A stretch of 64,000 nt of DNA from Glandiceps talaboti. Its lineage: Eukaryota > Hemichordata > Enteropneusta > Spengelidae. The position numbers and the translations under genes were made by a program. The stretch's first letter is position 1. Each line of letters starts with the position of its first letter. A model generated the notes under the pieces. The model saw only the letters and a program-made list of their open reading frames with translations, did no database searches and was not told the DNA's origin. The stretch covers positions 9,534,075 to 9,598,074 of the forward strand of contig NC_135563.1 of NCBI RefSeq assembly GCF_964340395.1. The letters are read 5' to 3'. Below are positions 1-11,555 of the stretch, one piece after another.

Positions 1-1510
1 GTTGTGTAATATCGCAGTGGAAGGGCAGATATGAACAGCTTTCACTTCTGTTCCCCCTCCAATGCAGACAAATGACTCGTTGGCTGCACCTCATTACTCA
101 TATTAGACAACTTGGCCCGTCACCTTACAATTGCCTTCTAAGTTCTATCTGCAAGGTCAAATTACCAAATTTGTTGTGTACACCGCCATGTCGCTTACTT
201 CAATTAACCTGACATAAATGTTAAGTAGTTTCACGTCCAATTGTTTCATGACTGTCTAAATAAACAGCTGAACGACAGACATGTTTGTCATTTAAAAAGC
301 ACAAATCAACGAAAGAAAATAGTCATTCAATTCAAATACGTACACTCATGTTATCAAAGACGGATTAACCCATGATCCCACCGTTCGTCCTCAAGGCTAA
401 ACAACCAAACTTGGTCTGTGCAGTCACAAATTATATTAGGAACAACAATATCCACTTATAGCATTAGTTTAATATTCAAAAACTTGAGAGAAGCATTCTC
501 TTTGCATCTGATTATATATGTGCTTGTGTAATTGGAAGAGTTTTCCTTAATCGATATCATGTAGTCATTTATATGAACAAAACCAAAGTGCTTACATTAT
601 ATTTAATATCGGGTATACATATAAAATGAGTTATTGCCACATTCTTGCAAACCAGAGCTAATATTTCTAACTCGACACCTCTTGGACGGTGCCGTAAAAG
701 AGGCCGTGGTTCTCTGACAGCCAACAACAATACTTATAGGTTTCTTTTAATATTTCTGAATATAATTTATCTGTTTCTGAACAGCCAGGTAATGGATTCC
801 GGTGGCTAGACGGAACAACGCCTGACTTTACACTATGGCATATGGGAGAGCCAAACGGTGGCAATTTTCCAAAAGCAGTTGAACTGGATGTGCGAACTCT
901 TGATCACCCATCTATAATGTGGAATGACTCACCATTCAATTTCTACATTTCTGAATATCGCTACATATGTGAAAAAGCAATTTCTTAACTTTTGAATGTA
1001 ACCCATCGCATATTTTCATGTTGGCGTAGTGGTGATTATGAGATCTGATAATTTGACATCTTTATGATTTGTACACTAGTCAACTAAAAGAGGTTCATTG
1101 ATTATAATATTGTTGATTCATTTATTCATTCGTTATCCTCATTCATTTTGTATGAAGCCTTAAGTACGTGTAGTTGAGAAAATCAAATCATTAAGACCTT
1201 GATTAACGTAAGGAAATAATACCGATCATTTTACAACAGCTACCTATGAAAGGCTTGTAAAAAAGATTAATTGTCTGTACTATATACTTAATGCGAAAAT
1301 ATCAAAATATTCTTACCCAAAGCTATTTTACCACTGTGATTGGGGTTCGAACGTGGGATTTGATTAAATAAGCCACGGCTGTCCATCATACTGTAGGAAT
1401 TCATCGATAAGTAAAAAGAAGCGTGTCGTTCAGTTAAATCTACCGAATACTATTGCATTGGGTTGTAAGCAGTGGTTGAAACTATGATAGTTCTGAGGTT
1501 GATATACATC
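1..1510 (+). repeat. Older diverged duplicate of 8,088-9,515 (lectin 3' region)
   Basis: This stretch aligns by eye with 8,088-9,515 (and 29,170-30,590), including the last lectin exon and its 3' flank. Similarity stops at about 1,510, where the sequence changes to the promoter-type repeat found at 1,527. It is clearly more diverged than the copy A/copy B pair, with many substitutions and indels, so it reflects an earlier tandem duplication of the lectin gene. The left end of the duplicate lies outside the window. Confidence 0.8.
785..988 (+). CDS. C-type lectin, third paralogue, last exon only
   Basis: This is the terminal exon of a third lectin gene whose earlier exons lie left of the window. 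The acceptor CAG is at 782-784, the reading frame starts in phase 0, and the stop TAA is at 986-988. It encodes the second half of a C-type lectin domain. The sugar-binding motif reads GEPN, the second calcium-site motif reads WND, and the closing cysteine lies in YRYICEK. As in the paralogues at 8,834 and 29,918, the usual inner disulfide cysteines are missing: KAVEL stands where a C-V-x-L pattern is expected. Protein divergence from copy A is substantial but the frame is open, so this gene may be functional. The family assignment is confident; function beyond likely calcium-dependent mannose-type binding is inference. Confidence 0.8.
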   Translation, partial: PGNGFRWLDGTTPDFTLWHMGEPNGGNFPKAVELDVRTLDHPSIMWNDSPFNFYISEYRYICEKAIS

Positions 1511-1526
1511 GCCTTAAGTTAACAAG

Positions 1527-1915
1527 TACAACAGCTTGAACAACTTAGTTTTCTATGAGCAGAACGAGTAGACTCTTTGCTTTCCATAGAATGCATTTGC
1601 ACTGTAAACACAACCACGCCTGCCGCCTAGTAGCAGAGTTCTGTTGAGTATCCACATGACAGTGAACTTAAAATGACGAGAAACCTTTGACCTGAGATCT
1701 GATGGGAAAGATAATTATTAAATTTTGATCACTTGTAATTAAATGGCTCAATAAAAGTATGGTAAACAACAGCACTCCGATTCGTTACTTACCTGTGATT
1801 TCGCTTTTTCAGTTGCCAATGGCGCCCTCCAGAGTGAAAAGTGAAACTCCCACTGTTCAATATTAAAGTTGACAACAGATAACGGTTCAAGAATATCTGA
1901 CGAGAGTCCCAAGAC
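1527..1915. repeat. Partial copy of a locus-specific repeat (R)
   Basis: This resembles 2,655-3,130 and lies on the other side of the coiled-coil gene remnant. Shared blocks include the segment around GAGCAGAACGAGTAGACTC and the segment around CCAATATTAAAGTTGA. Other copies are at 2,655-3,640, 21,001-22,500 (interrupted) and 23,734-24,720. The repeat appears to be a by-product of successive local tandem duplications rather than a mobile element. No terminal repeats were seen. Confidence 0.65.
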
Positions 1916-1929
1916 TACTGAAAGTGTTT

Positions 1930-2625
1930 TTCATATCTGATAGTTCTTTGTCCACTCTTTCTGTATTCTCTGTTACTTCCTGAATAGACTGATACAACTT
2001 GTTCCGGTTTCTGTCCAAAGCGATTATATTCGCTTTCAGTTTCATGTTTTCTTCTACTAACATGTTGAATTGCTGACTTGTGATATTACGACTGTCAGCA
2101 TTTTGTGATGTGCTGCATTATGATCGAGTGTCATCATTTGCCACTACGATACTTCTTATCCATTTCATCATGCTGCTAAACATGGCGCCAAGTTGATGTA
2201 TTTCTTCTTCATGGCTGACATCACTCTTTTCAATTTTCCATTGTCTTCGAAAACCCCGGGAACGAGAATGTTTGCAAAGACGGGAATTGTGCATGTGCAG
2301 TTCTCTGATACGTAAAATGACGTCATCAAACGCTATTTGGAATAAATCGAAGTCCAGTTATTCCTGCAATCGAAAAAGATAGTTTGTAAGAACAATAGCA
2401 TATGTAGAATGGAAAGATCATTTCAATTCTACTTTTAATGATGCTGAGATTAAAGTCACTCCACATATACAATGACCAATGTACAGACACTTAACTAAAC
2501 ACGCAATAATCATCCGCCATCTTTAGTCTCAATAAGACCGCATACTTACCCGTCATATCTACTCGGTTTTGGTAAATTTTCTTGACTGAGACAGTTGTTG
2601 AACTTCTAGACATATTGTTATGCAT
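1930..2625 (-). pseudogene. Coiled-coil protein gene remnant, copy A
   Basis: This is the truncated counterpart of the copy B locus at 22,622-23,704. Exon 1 (2,550-2,625) starts at an ATG and encodes a Ser/Thr-rich N-terminus. It is one base shorter than in copy B, so the splice to exon 2 (starting near 2,350) falls out of frame. Exon 2 has a further single-base loss next to its start. The coiled-coil part (heptad-like, E/K/N-rich, around 1,945-2,060) runs without the 5-bp interruption seen in copy B. The C-terminal part is deleted near 1,930. The protein family was not recognised. Copy A is very likely non-functional. Confidence 0.6.
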
Positions 2626-2654
2626 GTTTTGAGTAAACCTCAAGTATCCTGTCT

Positions 2655-3640
2655 TGTACAACAACTTGAACAATTTAGATTTCTATGAGCAGAACGAGTA
2701 GACTCTTTGCTTTACATAGAATGCATTTGCAATGTAAACACAACCACGCGTGTTGCCTAGTAACAGAGGTCCGTTGAATTGCCACGTGAGAGCGAACGAG
2801 AAACTTTTGACCAATAGAATTCGACGCGATCAACAAGATATGCAAATGACTTCGTTGACCGTTTATATTAAAGAGCAGAAGTAAAAACGCAGAAGTCTGA
2901 GATCTGATGGGAAAGATAATCATTAAAGTTTGATCACTAGCTTACCATCCAATATTTTGTAACAATAGCATCGTAATTAAACGGTTCACTAAAAGTATGG
3001 TAAACAACAGCACACCGATTCGTTACTTACCTATGATTTCGCTTTTCAGTTGCCAATGGCGCCCTCTAGAGTGAAAAGTGAAACCTCCGCTGTCCAATAT
3101 TAAAGTTGAAAACAGATAACGTCTCAAGAATAATTGTTAAAAGATGAAAGTACCAAGACTACTGGAAGTGTTGAAAAAATATTAAATTGAATGGAAATAA
3201 AGATAATTGTGAATGAGGTGATTTCTATCTCATGTGTAATTATTTCCCGTTTCCCGAAAAGGATACCAAGTACAAGCTGAGATTTTACGTTTTGGACATA
3301 CGTTTCGTGGCCTATTTGAAAGTTACTCACAGTGTTCTATAACATACTTAATCACAACTGCCAATAGACTGAACTGAAATCCGGTACATGTGTATTAAGA
3401 TATCACTTATAAACGATACGATGACGTAATTCATTATACGTATAATAAAATGTATATGATTAACATAGCTATTCTCTGACTCCTGTTATCCAATTTAACT
3501 TTTCCTTTTGACATACTTATTTTCATTTGTGGTTTTTATTTTTGGTTAATAAATATAATTCAATCAATTCAATCAAACGACCATACAGACAAGTACTAAA
3601 GAATACCCTGTCAATCAACTGAGTAATATATTCTGTTTAT
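2655..3640. repeat. Locus-specific repeat R, copy A, between divergent genes
   Basis: This intergenic stretch lies between the coiled-coil remnant (-) and the lectin gene (+). It is nearly identical to 23,734-24,720 and partly repeated at 1,527-1,915 and at 21,001-22,500. It ends with an AATAAATATAATTCAATCAA segment that looks like a retroelement tail, but no coding trace supports that. The remainder up to 3,997 is AT-rich lectin 5' flank. Confidence 0.6.
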
Positions 3641-3997
3641 ATACAACGACTACTAAAAAAATGAATGATAAATTATTGAGAAAAAAATACTAAAAATTAT
3701 TAATCTTTCAAATTACTCATTAAAAGTTTTGTATTCCAACAGTTACTATTTGTAGAAACAAATGTATGTGCCTTTGGGTGGTTTTCAGTTTGCAATCTGG
3801 TGTTTTAAAGAGGCTATTTTCAGTTGAAGGCTATTTTTATTCTGTCTTCTATATTATGTATCAATACAATCGTAGACACACGCATCTGCAACCCCATACT
3901 CTAATATGTGAACAGATGTTCAACCGTTACGTGTCTATTTCCTCAGCCGAAGTCTTTCTTTTTATTTTATTTTGGTGCCACGTCTTAGAAAGACACA

Positions 3998-5545
3998 ATG
4001 GGTGAAGACTCTGCTTGCCGATATGTGACAGTAGTACTGTTGTTATACTGGTTAATATTGGCCACTTTCATCATTTTCGGTTTAATGTATTTTGAGAAAG
4101 GTGAGTGCATTTATTGTAACAAAGTCATGTGTTGTCATTGTCATTCAAAAAGCAAACAGCGTATAGTTCCAAGGTATCACACCAGGCCAGCTTTGTGATA
4201 TGGACCATTGGACATGGTGTTTACATGAAATATCACAGTACAGTTGGACTTCAACTCGAAGATGTATGTGTTTTAGCACTATTGTGATATTCGTGTCACA
4301 TTTTACATGTAAATACCATTTATTTCCAAGTAGCCTAGAAAGCAGAGTGTTCAATAAAAGAGTACTGTTCTGCTTTTGTGAAGTAAAAGATTTATCAAGC
4401 GGAAATTCACAGGATAACAAATACCAGCATGTATATTTTGATAGATTGACATGTGAAAAGAAAATGAAATGTCACTGCAAATGTTGCTTTTGTCATAAAG
4501 GTGAATGGCGTTCTTGTGATAATATGATATGGAAACTTCAATCCAAGTCAACACTGTCTACAAGAAAGAAAACAACGGATATGACACTGACTACCAAGAA
4601 CCCAACATCGATGGTTTCAACGGTATTCACACCGACTACCACGAAGCCATCTACGGTATTCACACCGACTACTACGAAACCAACTATGGTACCATCTACG
4701 GTATCAACAACGAGTACCAACAATCCTTTGATCAACATTGAAAGCACTGCAGGTTGGTGAAAACTGAAATTAGCAAACTGAATTGCTATGAAGCAAATTT
4801 CTTATTTCACGAAATGTAAAATGTCACAATCCCTGAAGGGGCAGATAACATCAGGCCCGATGTAAACTGAATGCCTCCCATGAGGACAAAGGTTTTTTTA
4901 TTAGCTTCAACACACATTATCAGATTGCAAAATTCTGAGCTACCATACATGTTATTATTTTTTATTTTATTATTTGACTTTATTTAAAATCGATAGACTG
5001 TTGAGCCAAAGGCTCTTCTCACACAGTGTCAAGAAAAAAAATATACAATATATACATTAAAAATACCAAGACGTAAAAATACAAACAAATAAAATTACTA
5101 AGCATGTAATATGAAGATATTGTCTGCTTTCTGAAATCAATGGCTTCGTGTGTTACATATAAGCAAATAAATATACTGTGTATATTTGGCGATTGAAATT
5201 CTTGTATTAATTGTCATTACTAGTATTATGGTGAAATAATATTCTCAATTCAGCTTTCTTTCTTTTGAAATTAAGCCACAACAACAGTTTTTATTCATAT
5301 ATGTTAACCTGACTGGTTCGTACTCTTGTCAATACAAATCTTAAATTTTAAAAGTGTAACTTATATATACGTCTCTGTTTTTGTGGTCTATTATGTACCT
5401 GATCAAACAAAACGTTTCCATATCATTATGTTGTCCTTTTATTGAGGCACTGATTGATATCACTTTCAGGTTGCCCTATTTTTATCTGTTTCTCATAACC
5501 CGAACGACCCACATTTTCAGCTTTGACATCAAGATAAAAACAGAC

Positions 5546-5618
<73 letters not shown>

Positions 5619-6315
5619 GTCAGTCAGTCAGTCAGTCAGTCAGTCAGTCAGTCAGTCACAACATAAACTTTACGAAATACATATGGTTTTTTAACCTGAT
5701 GGAAAAGTTCAACTTATTTTTCTTGCATAGTTCTGTACTATCACATGTGGGTAGTTTTATGTGTGGGATTAGTTATTTATTTGTATATGGCTGTCTTTTC
5801 TATTAACTGTACCTGTATCTGTTTTAATCTAGTGTTACCAGTATGTGAAGCCGGGTGGCAACATTTTCAATCATCCTGCTACTATTTCTCAACTGAAAGG
5901 TTGAAATGGCATGATGCCCGTAATCATTGTTATACTATGTCAGCCCACCTTGTCAAAGATGATAACCAGGAACTCAATGACTTTCTGTCTGGGTATATAA
6001 AGACGATGGATTTTGGCAACTGTGATCCATTATTTATGTGTAATTATTCAATTGGACTGTTCTACGAGGTTAGTGAATTATATGTTATGCAAAATTATTA
6101 TGCTATATATCAATTTGTTTTAATATGATGTGACCAGAATGTGAAGCTGGATGACAACAACACAAATCGCCCTGCTACTATATCTCAACTGAAAAGTTGA
6201 CATGGCATGATGCTCGTAGTTACTGTCAAACTATGTCAGCTGATCTGGTCAAGGATCTGCCTGTTTTCCTAACAGGGTATATAAACACTAGGGAATTCAA
6301 CAACTACTAGTAGTG

Positions 6316-6370
<55 letters not shown>

Positions 6371-9037
6371 TGGTAGTGGTGGTGGTGGTGGTGGTGGTGG
6401 TGGTGGTGGTGGTGGTGGTGGTATTAGTAGTAGTTTATTTATTATTATTGTGACTTGCAAGTCAAGGAGTTGCTCAGCCAAATGCACTTAAAAGCCACCA
6501 ATAAATACACATTATATTTTACAGTAGGTTGGGAGCACAACAAATAAAGAAATACACCTATTAACTGGCAAAACAAATCAATTAAAACATACAATAGCTC
6601 TCTGCCTTTTCTATAAATTTTGAAAGTGTTCTTACTGGTCCGGAGAGAAAGCTACTTAGTTTTTCTTCCTGTGTCATGGCCTGTAGGTTAATTTTTAGAA
6701 TAGAGCTCATTTGAGATCGTGATATTGAGCACATGCAAACAAAAATGACATTCATCTTCCTACTTATTTTAAATACTAAATCTACAAATTCTTTCATTTA
6801 CCAACTCGTGCCTTAAATATCTTGTTTCAATACGTATAGTGGTAAGATGCCCATACGAAACTGTCTATAATGACCCTTTAACTTTGAGAACGGACTCGTA
6901 TACTTATCGAGTTTACATATTTCAACTTAAATTGAACGTATGTACGCAGTTTAGGCTTGTGATGTAGATTTACAGTCAATGTTTCTTGCATATTTGACAA
7001 GTTTTTCTTAATACAACATCAATAAGACTTTGACTCTCTTCATCAATAATATCAACAATTTTGTGAACATCTGAAGAGAAATTAATGTACACGTGATCCT
7101 GGTTGGTTATTTCCATTTAGTTATTCTGTCGGCCTTAATTACGAGTTTTGTATAGATATCATGGACATGTATTTCAATTGGTTAAAACTGTTTCATGCTA
7201 AATACTTTAATGCTTGCTTATATTCGTATATAAAACTCCTAGTACCTAACCATTAGGGTAATGGAAAACGCCGTCATAAATAACCAAGACTCAGCTAGCG
7301 ACTGAATTGTTCAAAGGGTCATTTCTGGACCCTCGGAAATAACTCACCCCTCCCCTCCCCTCCCCTCTCCCTCTGTGTTGATTTTCGTGCAAACTAATAA
7401 GACAAATTACCATAATCTTGGAAATTTCTATGTACGTCATTAGTGGATTGTTACTTAAATGAAACGGAGCTTTCCATTGGCCTATTAGATTCAAAATGGT
7501 GCATTCTTATTTCCCTCATTAGCATATTGTCTCTACTTTTGAAAAATTATATCGCGTATTCTAATTATTGCTTCTGCGCAAGAAATAAATGAAACGAAAC
7601 TTGTTGCGTTTATGTCATTTTGTGAGAACGATTACTCAGGTGCAGCCAACGAAGCTGCTGGTGCAAAAGGCTGTTCGTACATGATTTTTCAGTGGGCGGG
7701 CAATTTCATGAATTCCAAGGTTGGCCAGAGTGAGGGGAAAAATGGCCCGGTATTTCAGCAGGCAACATATATTTCAGCTGTATGATATGGGGGTAAAGGG
7801 AAGGCAGTGGGCAAAGCGGGCAGTTTTCGATATATTTTCAAGAAGTTAGTGAACAAATTTTCCTATTATTTTACAATATTAACAAAATGTAAATTAATTA
7901 TGTAATACAATAATAAATTTGTGACCACGTGTGTCATCGAAACTGGTGAGGCAGTGTTGACACTACAGCACAATCTAGTAGTCAACTGACAACTGTCAAT
8001 ACGTATATATTAGAAGGAGAAATTGTTTTGTTGTGAGTATATCAAATAGCATCCTCAGTAAATTGCGATGAGCGGGCAGTGGGCTGGACCTCATTACTCA
8101 TATTAGACAACTTGGCCTGTCATCTTACAATTGCCTTCTATCTGCAATGTCGAATTACCAAATTAAATTTCTTGTGTACACCACAACGTCGTCGCGCTAC
8201 CATACATGAGCTTACTTCAACTTAACCTGACAAAAAATGTTAAGTAGTTGCACGTCCCATTGTTTCATGACTGTCTCAAAAACAGCTGAATGACAGTCAT
8301 GTTTGTCGTTAAAAAGAACAAATCAAGGAAAGGAAAAGTCATTCAATTCAAATACGTACGTACTCATGTTATCAAAGATGGATTAACCCATGATCCCGAT
8401 GTTCATCCTCACGGCCAAACAACCAAACTTGGTCTGTGCAGTCACAAATTATATTAGGAACAACAATTTCCACTTATAGAATTAGTTTAATAATATTCAA
8501 ACACTTGCGAGAAGCATTCTCTTTGCATCTGATTATATACGTGATTGAGTAATTGGAAGAGTTTTCGTTAATCGAGATGATCATGTAATCATTTATATGA
8601 ACAGAACCAAAGTGCTTACATTATATTTAATATCGGGTATACATATAAAATGAGTTATTGCCACATTCTCGCAAACCAGAGCTGATATTTCTAACTCGAT
8701 ACCTCTTGACGGTGCGTCTTGGACGGTGCCGTAAAAGAGGCCGTGGTTTACGACGATATTCTCTGACAGATAACAACAATACTTATAGCATTCTTTTAAT
8801 ATTTCTGAATACCATTTATCTGTTTCTGAACAGATAGCAATTGGATTGCGATGGCTAGATGGAACAACGCCTGACTTTATACCATGGAATGAGGGAGAGC
8901 CGAACGAGGGCTTTTTACCAAAATCAGTTCAACTGGATGTGCGAACTCTTGATCAGCCATCTCTATTGTGGAATGACGTATTGTTCACTTTCTACATTTC
9001 TGAATATCGCTACATATGTGAAAAAACAATTTCTTAA
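3998..9037 (+). CDS. C-type lectin, type II membrane protein, copy A (4 exons)
   Basis: Exons are 3,998-4,100, about 4,501-4,752, 5,833-6,068 and 8,834-9,037; all junctions are GT-AG and in phase, giving about 265 residues. Exon 1 encodes a short cytosolic tail and a hydrophobic signal anchor (residues about 9-31). Exon 2 is a Thr/Ser/Pro-rich stalk with repeated FTPTTTKP, probably O-glycosylated. Exons 3 and 4 form the C-type lectin domain: CEAGW and SSCYYF (long-form first disulfide), RNHC pairing with YICEK, GEPN and WND for calcium and mannose-type sugar. The usual inner disulfide is absent, but an extra C-x5-C (CDPLFMC) sits in exon 3. It probably binds glycans at the cell surface. The exon 2 acceptor is the least certain point. 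Intron 3 holds a dead duplicate of exon 3 and a LINE fragment. Confidence 0.85.
4950..5090 (-). mobile_element. Possible retroelement 3' tail (copy B at about 26,030-26,165)
   Basis: Read on the minus strand, this ends in an A/T-rich tail (TAAATAAAGTCAAATAATAA) after a GAGCC-TTTGG-CTC segment. It resembles the 3' end of the LINE fragment at 6,420-7,118, where a GGCTGAGCAACTCC block precedes a similar tail. There is no coding sequence. This is a weak assignment, made from tail similarity only. Confidence 0.3.
5537..5657 (+). repeat. (CAGA)n-(CAGT)n microsatellite, copy A
   Basis: A CAGA tract changes cleanly to CAGT near 5,618, inside lectin intron 2. The copy B equivalent (26,618-26,712) has the same two-part structure with a shorter CAGA part, so only one half of the compound repeat has changed length since duplication. 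Confidence 0.95.
6139..6301 (+). pseudogene. Decayed duplicate of lectin exon 3 (copy A)
   Basis: Seventy bases after the real exon 3, the sequence repeats it in degenerate form. It reads EAG, then a stop where the conserved Trp should be, then QQHKSPCYYISTEKLTWHDA and a match to SYCQTMSADLV and GYINT. The acceptor is lost and several codons are missing in the middle. The similarity ends at about 6,300, where a microsatellite and a minus-strand LINE fragment begin, so the LINE probably inserted into this extra exon. A tandem exon duplication that died is the simplest reading. Confidence 0.8.
6306..6436 (+). repeat. (GGT/AGT)n trinucleotide tract, copy A
   Basis: An irregular mix of GTA and GTG triplets abuts the A-rich tail of a minus-strand LINE fragment. 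It probably grew from that tail (on the minus strand TAC/CAC repeats follow AATAATAAATAAAC). The long proline or leucine reading frames over it are artefacts. The copy B tract is at 27,362-27,505, with a different GTG/GTA pattern. Confidence 0.9.
6420..7118 (-). mobile_element. LINE (non-LTR retrotransposon) 3' fragment, copy A
   Basis: Minus-strand frames from 7,118 to 6,580 resemble the C-terminal end of a LINE reverse-transcriptase polyprotein. A KPKLRTY-type motif is followed by RSQ..., then an MSSILKINL...EEKLSSFLSGP...FIEKA block, then a 3' untranslated part and an AATAATAAATAA tail at about 6,430. The reading frame is interrupted several times and the 5' part is missing, so this is a dead, 5'-truncated insertion. 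It sits in lectin intron 3 and cuts off the duplicated exon. Clade was not determined. Copy A has lost 13 bp near 6,600 compared with copy B. Confidence 0.65.
7120..8087. other. Lectin intron 3 without recognised features (copy A)
   Basis: AT-rich intron sequence with a CCCCT-rich pyrimidine stretch near 7,345-7,370. From 8,088 the intron is homologous to the left edge of the window. The copy B equivalent is about 28,201-29,169. No coding or structural signal was seen. Confidence 0.6.
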
Positions 9038-9844
9038 CTTTTGAATGAAACCCACCGCATATTTTCATGTTGACGTAGTGGTCATTATGAGATCTGATGA
9101 TTTGACATCTTTAGGATTTGTACACTAGTCAACTAAAAGAGGTTTATTGATTATAATATTGTTGATTAATTTATTCATTCTTTATCCTCATTCATTTAGT
9201 ATGAAGCCTTAAGTACGTGTAGTTGAGAAAATCAAAACATTAAGACCTTGATTAACTTAAGGAAATAATACCGATCATTTTACATTAGCTACCTATGAAA
9301 GGCTTGTACAAAAGATTAATTGTTTGTACTATACATGTACATGTAATGCGAAAATACCAGGCTGTGATCGGGGTTTGGGCAGCTATCCATCATACGGTCT
9401 GAATTTATCTATAAGTAAGAACAAGCGTGTCGTTCAGTTAAATCTACCGAATACCATTGTATTGGGTTGTAAGCAGTGGTTGAAACTATAATAGTTCTGA
9501 GGTTGATATATATCACTAAAAGTGTCTTTTATTAATTAAAACTACAATTTTTTTGTACAACGCCCGACTACTGCTAACTTTGTAATGTTACTATTACCAT
9601 ACCCAGTTATCCACCTACCTTGCTTCATATATTACTCCCTTGAAGTTCGTCTATCCAAACAAAACTCAGTAACAAATAAAGGTAATAAAGAGGTATTTTT
9701 CACAGTCTAAATACGCTATGCTTCTTCGCTGTAAATGTTGCTATTTTTTAATCACATTAATGATCGCCCTATGCCACTTGCCTTTTCACACAAGCTATTA
9801 ACCACACATTTTACGGTACCCATGCATTTAGGGTTATGTATAGC

Positions 9845-10330
9845 TGCAATAATTGTAGCATTTGCTGTGGTTTTGAGGGCTTTTTCGTCTGTTTTTTTGC
9901 CTTTTTTCGTTCCGATGTTTAATCCGAATCAAACGCTACAATTCCTATATAATGCAATCGCAAATAGACGAGATCACGTTGAAAACGTGAGCGAGATGTA
10001 AGCGTACCTCCCGTTTCAAAATGCTGCGTGCATTGCTACATTTGCCGATTTTGCCGGAGTTGGGGTACATCTGAACACTTCTTGGGTCTTGAAGACTCCG
10101 TAATATTAATGTTGGCGTTAGGAAATGTCCGATTTTTTGCCAGGTAAGGCGTAATTTAGCAGATAAATCCGCCCAACTTTGCGACTCACATCTGAATCGC
10201 TTCCGTCTATTTGCGTTTCCATTACAGGAAATGTAGCGTTTGATTCGGGTTAAACATCGGAACGAAAAAGGCACAAAAACAGACAAAAAAGCCGTCAAAA
10301 TCACAGTAAACGCTACAATTATTACATCTA
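9845..10330. mobile_element. Foldback element with about 128-bp inverted arms, copy A
   Basis: The left arm (9,845-9,971) reappears as reverse complement at 10,202-10,330. Shared blocks include AATAATTGTAGC, CGTTCCGATGTTTAA, GAATCAAACGCTACA and GCAAATAGACG, all matching across the arms. A spacer of about 230 bp has no inverted partner. The two facing reading frames give nearly the same peptide, as expected from an inverted repeat, so they are not genes. The likely origin is a non-autonomous foldback DNA transposon (MITE). Target-site duplications were not resolved. Confidence 0.75.
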
Positions 10331-10439
10331 GGTGATGTACTGATACGAACATTCAACAAGCCACCTTAAGTGTTTTAGAGAGATATGATAAAGAACTACC
10401 ATTAAACGTGGTGTTAGAAAACTTGACCACACTCTCTAC

Positions 10440-10565
10440 AAGCTGAATTTCCTTGCACCGTTTTACCATTGCACTGTGTAAAGTTTTATAGTTTTATTAC
10501 TGTTGCCATCCCTGCGTGTGATGAATAAAGTGCTTTTCTGATTCTGATTCTGATTCTGATCTTGA
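10440..10565 (+). mobile_element. Possible CR1-like LINE 3' tail, copy A (copy B 31,518-31,650)
   Basis: AATAAAGTGCTTTTCTGATT followed by several TTCTGA hexamers resembles the short tandem hexamer/octamer tails of CR1/L2-type LINEs. Copy B has one more hexamer. No coding remnant was recognised upstream, so this rests on the tail alone. Confidence 0.35.
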
Positions 10566-11117
10566 TTCCCAGCCGTCATGATGTGTGTGTTCAAAACTGT
10601 CGATATTCCTTAATTGCATTTTCTCAAGTATCAAAATAACTGTACTAAAATAAGAATATATCACAGTTGGCGTTCTTCCAAGTGGCCCTGAATGAGAATA
10701 ATGTAATGGTATTTGATGATCTGATCTATGTTGTCTGAAACTCTCTCACGCGGCCACCGTATATGTACCGTTGATCGCCTTCAAAACACAATGTCGCCCA
10801 ATGCTGTAAGCTGATATCTTCCCTGGCTGTGGGGAAATACATACACATAAAGTGTAATGAACAGTTGCATAAAGTAATATGATTTTATCGAATTATGTAA
10901 ATGCATCCATTATGCACATTTATAGTTGTTTAAATACATTACCAATCAACTGATCGATTTCCGATGTTTCAGTTATGTTCAGAGACTATGACAGATTTCA
11001 AGCAACTATTGGAGAAAACATTGTAAAAATAAGTTTATGCTATATATTATATATTATATGTATATCATACTTATTTATAAGCAAGACAAATATCAAGCGA
11101 CACTATTAAGTCAATGT
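10566..11117. other. Intergenic, nothing recognised (copy A)
   Basis: AT-rich spacer between the LINE-like tail and the microsatellite-bearing element. It is matched at about 31,650-32,200 in copy B. No ORF, hairpin or repeat of note was seen. Confidence 0.6.
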
Positions 11118-11519
11118 CCAATTACTGAAAATCATTGATTATACAAATTAGGTTCATTAATAAGAAGGTAAAAAAACACCAAATACATTCAATGTATGTA
11201 CTATACTGTTATCAATGTGTCTGGTAAACGACACAGGATTTTGATTAACCAATAATTATGTGGTACAATCCAGCTATGTGCAAATGATTCCAGTTGACTT
11301 CCATGGATTTCACCCAAAATCTAACCAGGTCTAGTTGTTATTTCAAAGAATAAGTGCACACAATTTTATTGGAGTTGAAGCAGCCTGACTATATTTCGTT
11401 CATGTACGAATTTGCATGGCTGATAAGAATGCATGGATCTCGCACAAAAACCAATAAGAACTCGTTATTACTCCAAAAACAGGCACAGGCAGATAAAGGG
11501 ACTGTTGGCCAGACAGATC

Positions 11520-11555
<36 letters not shown>

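Noticed and set aside
4200-4760. Treating the whole 186-codon ORF as the lectin stalk exon
   Set aside because: The first 100 codons show no relation to the protein. A good acceptor at 4,499-4,500 joins in phase with exon 1, so only 4,501-4,752 was taken, though an upstream acceptor cannot be excluded.
6269-6487. Proline/leucine-rich ORF (and 27,324-27,557)
   Set aside because: It is created by the GGT/AGT microsatellite and a LINE tail.
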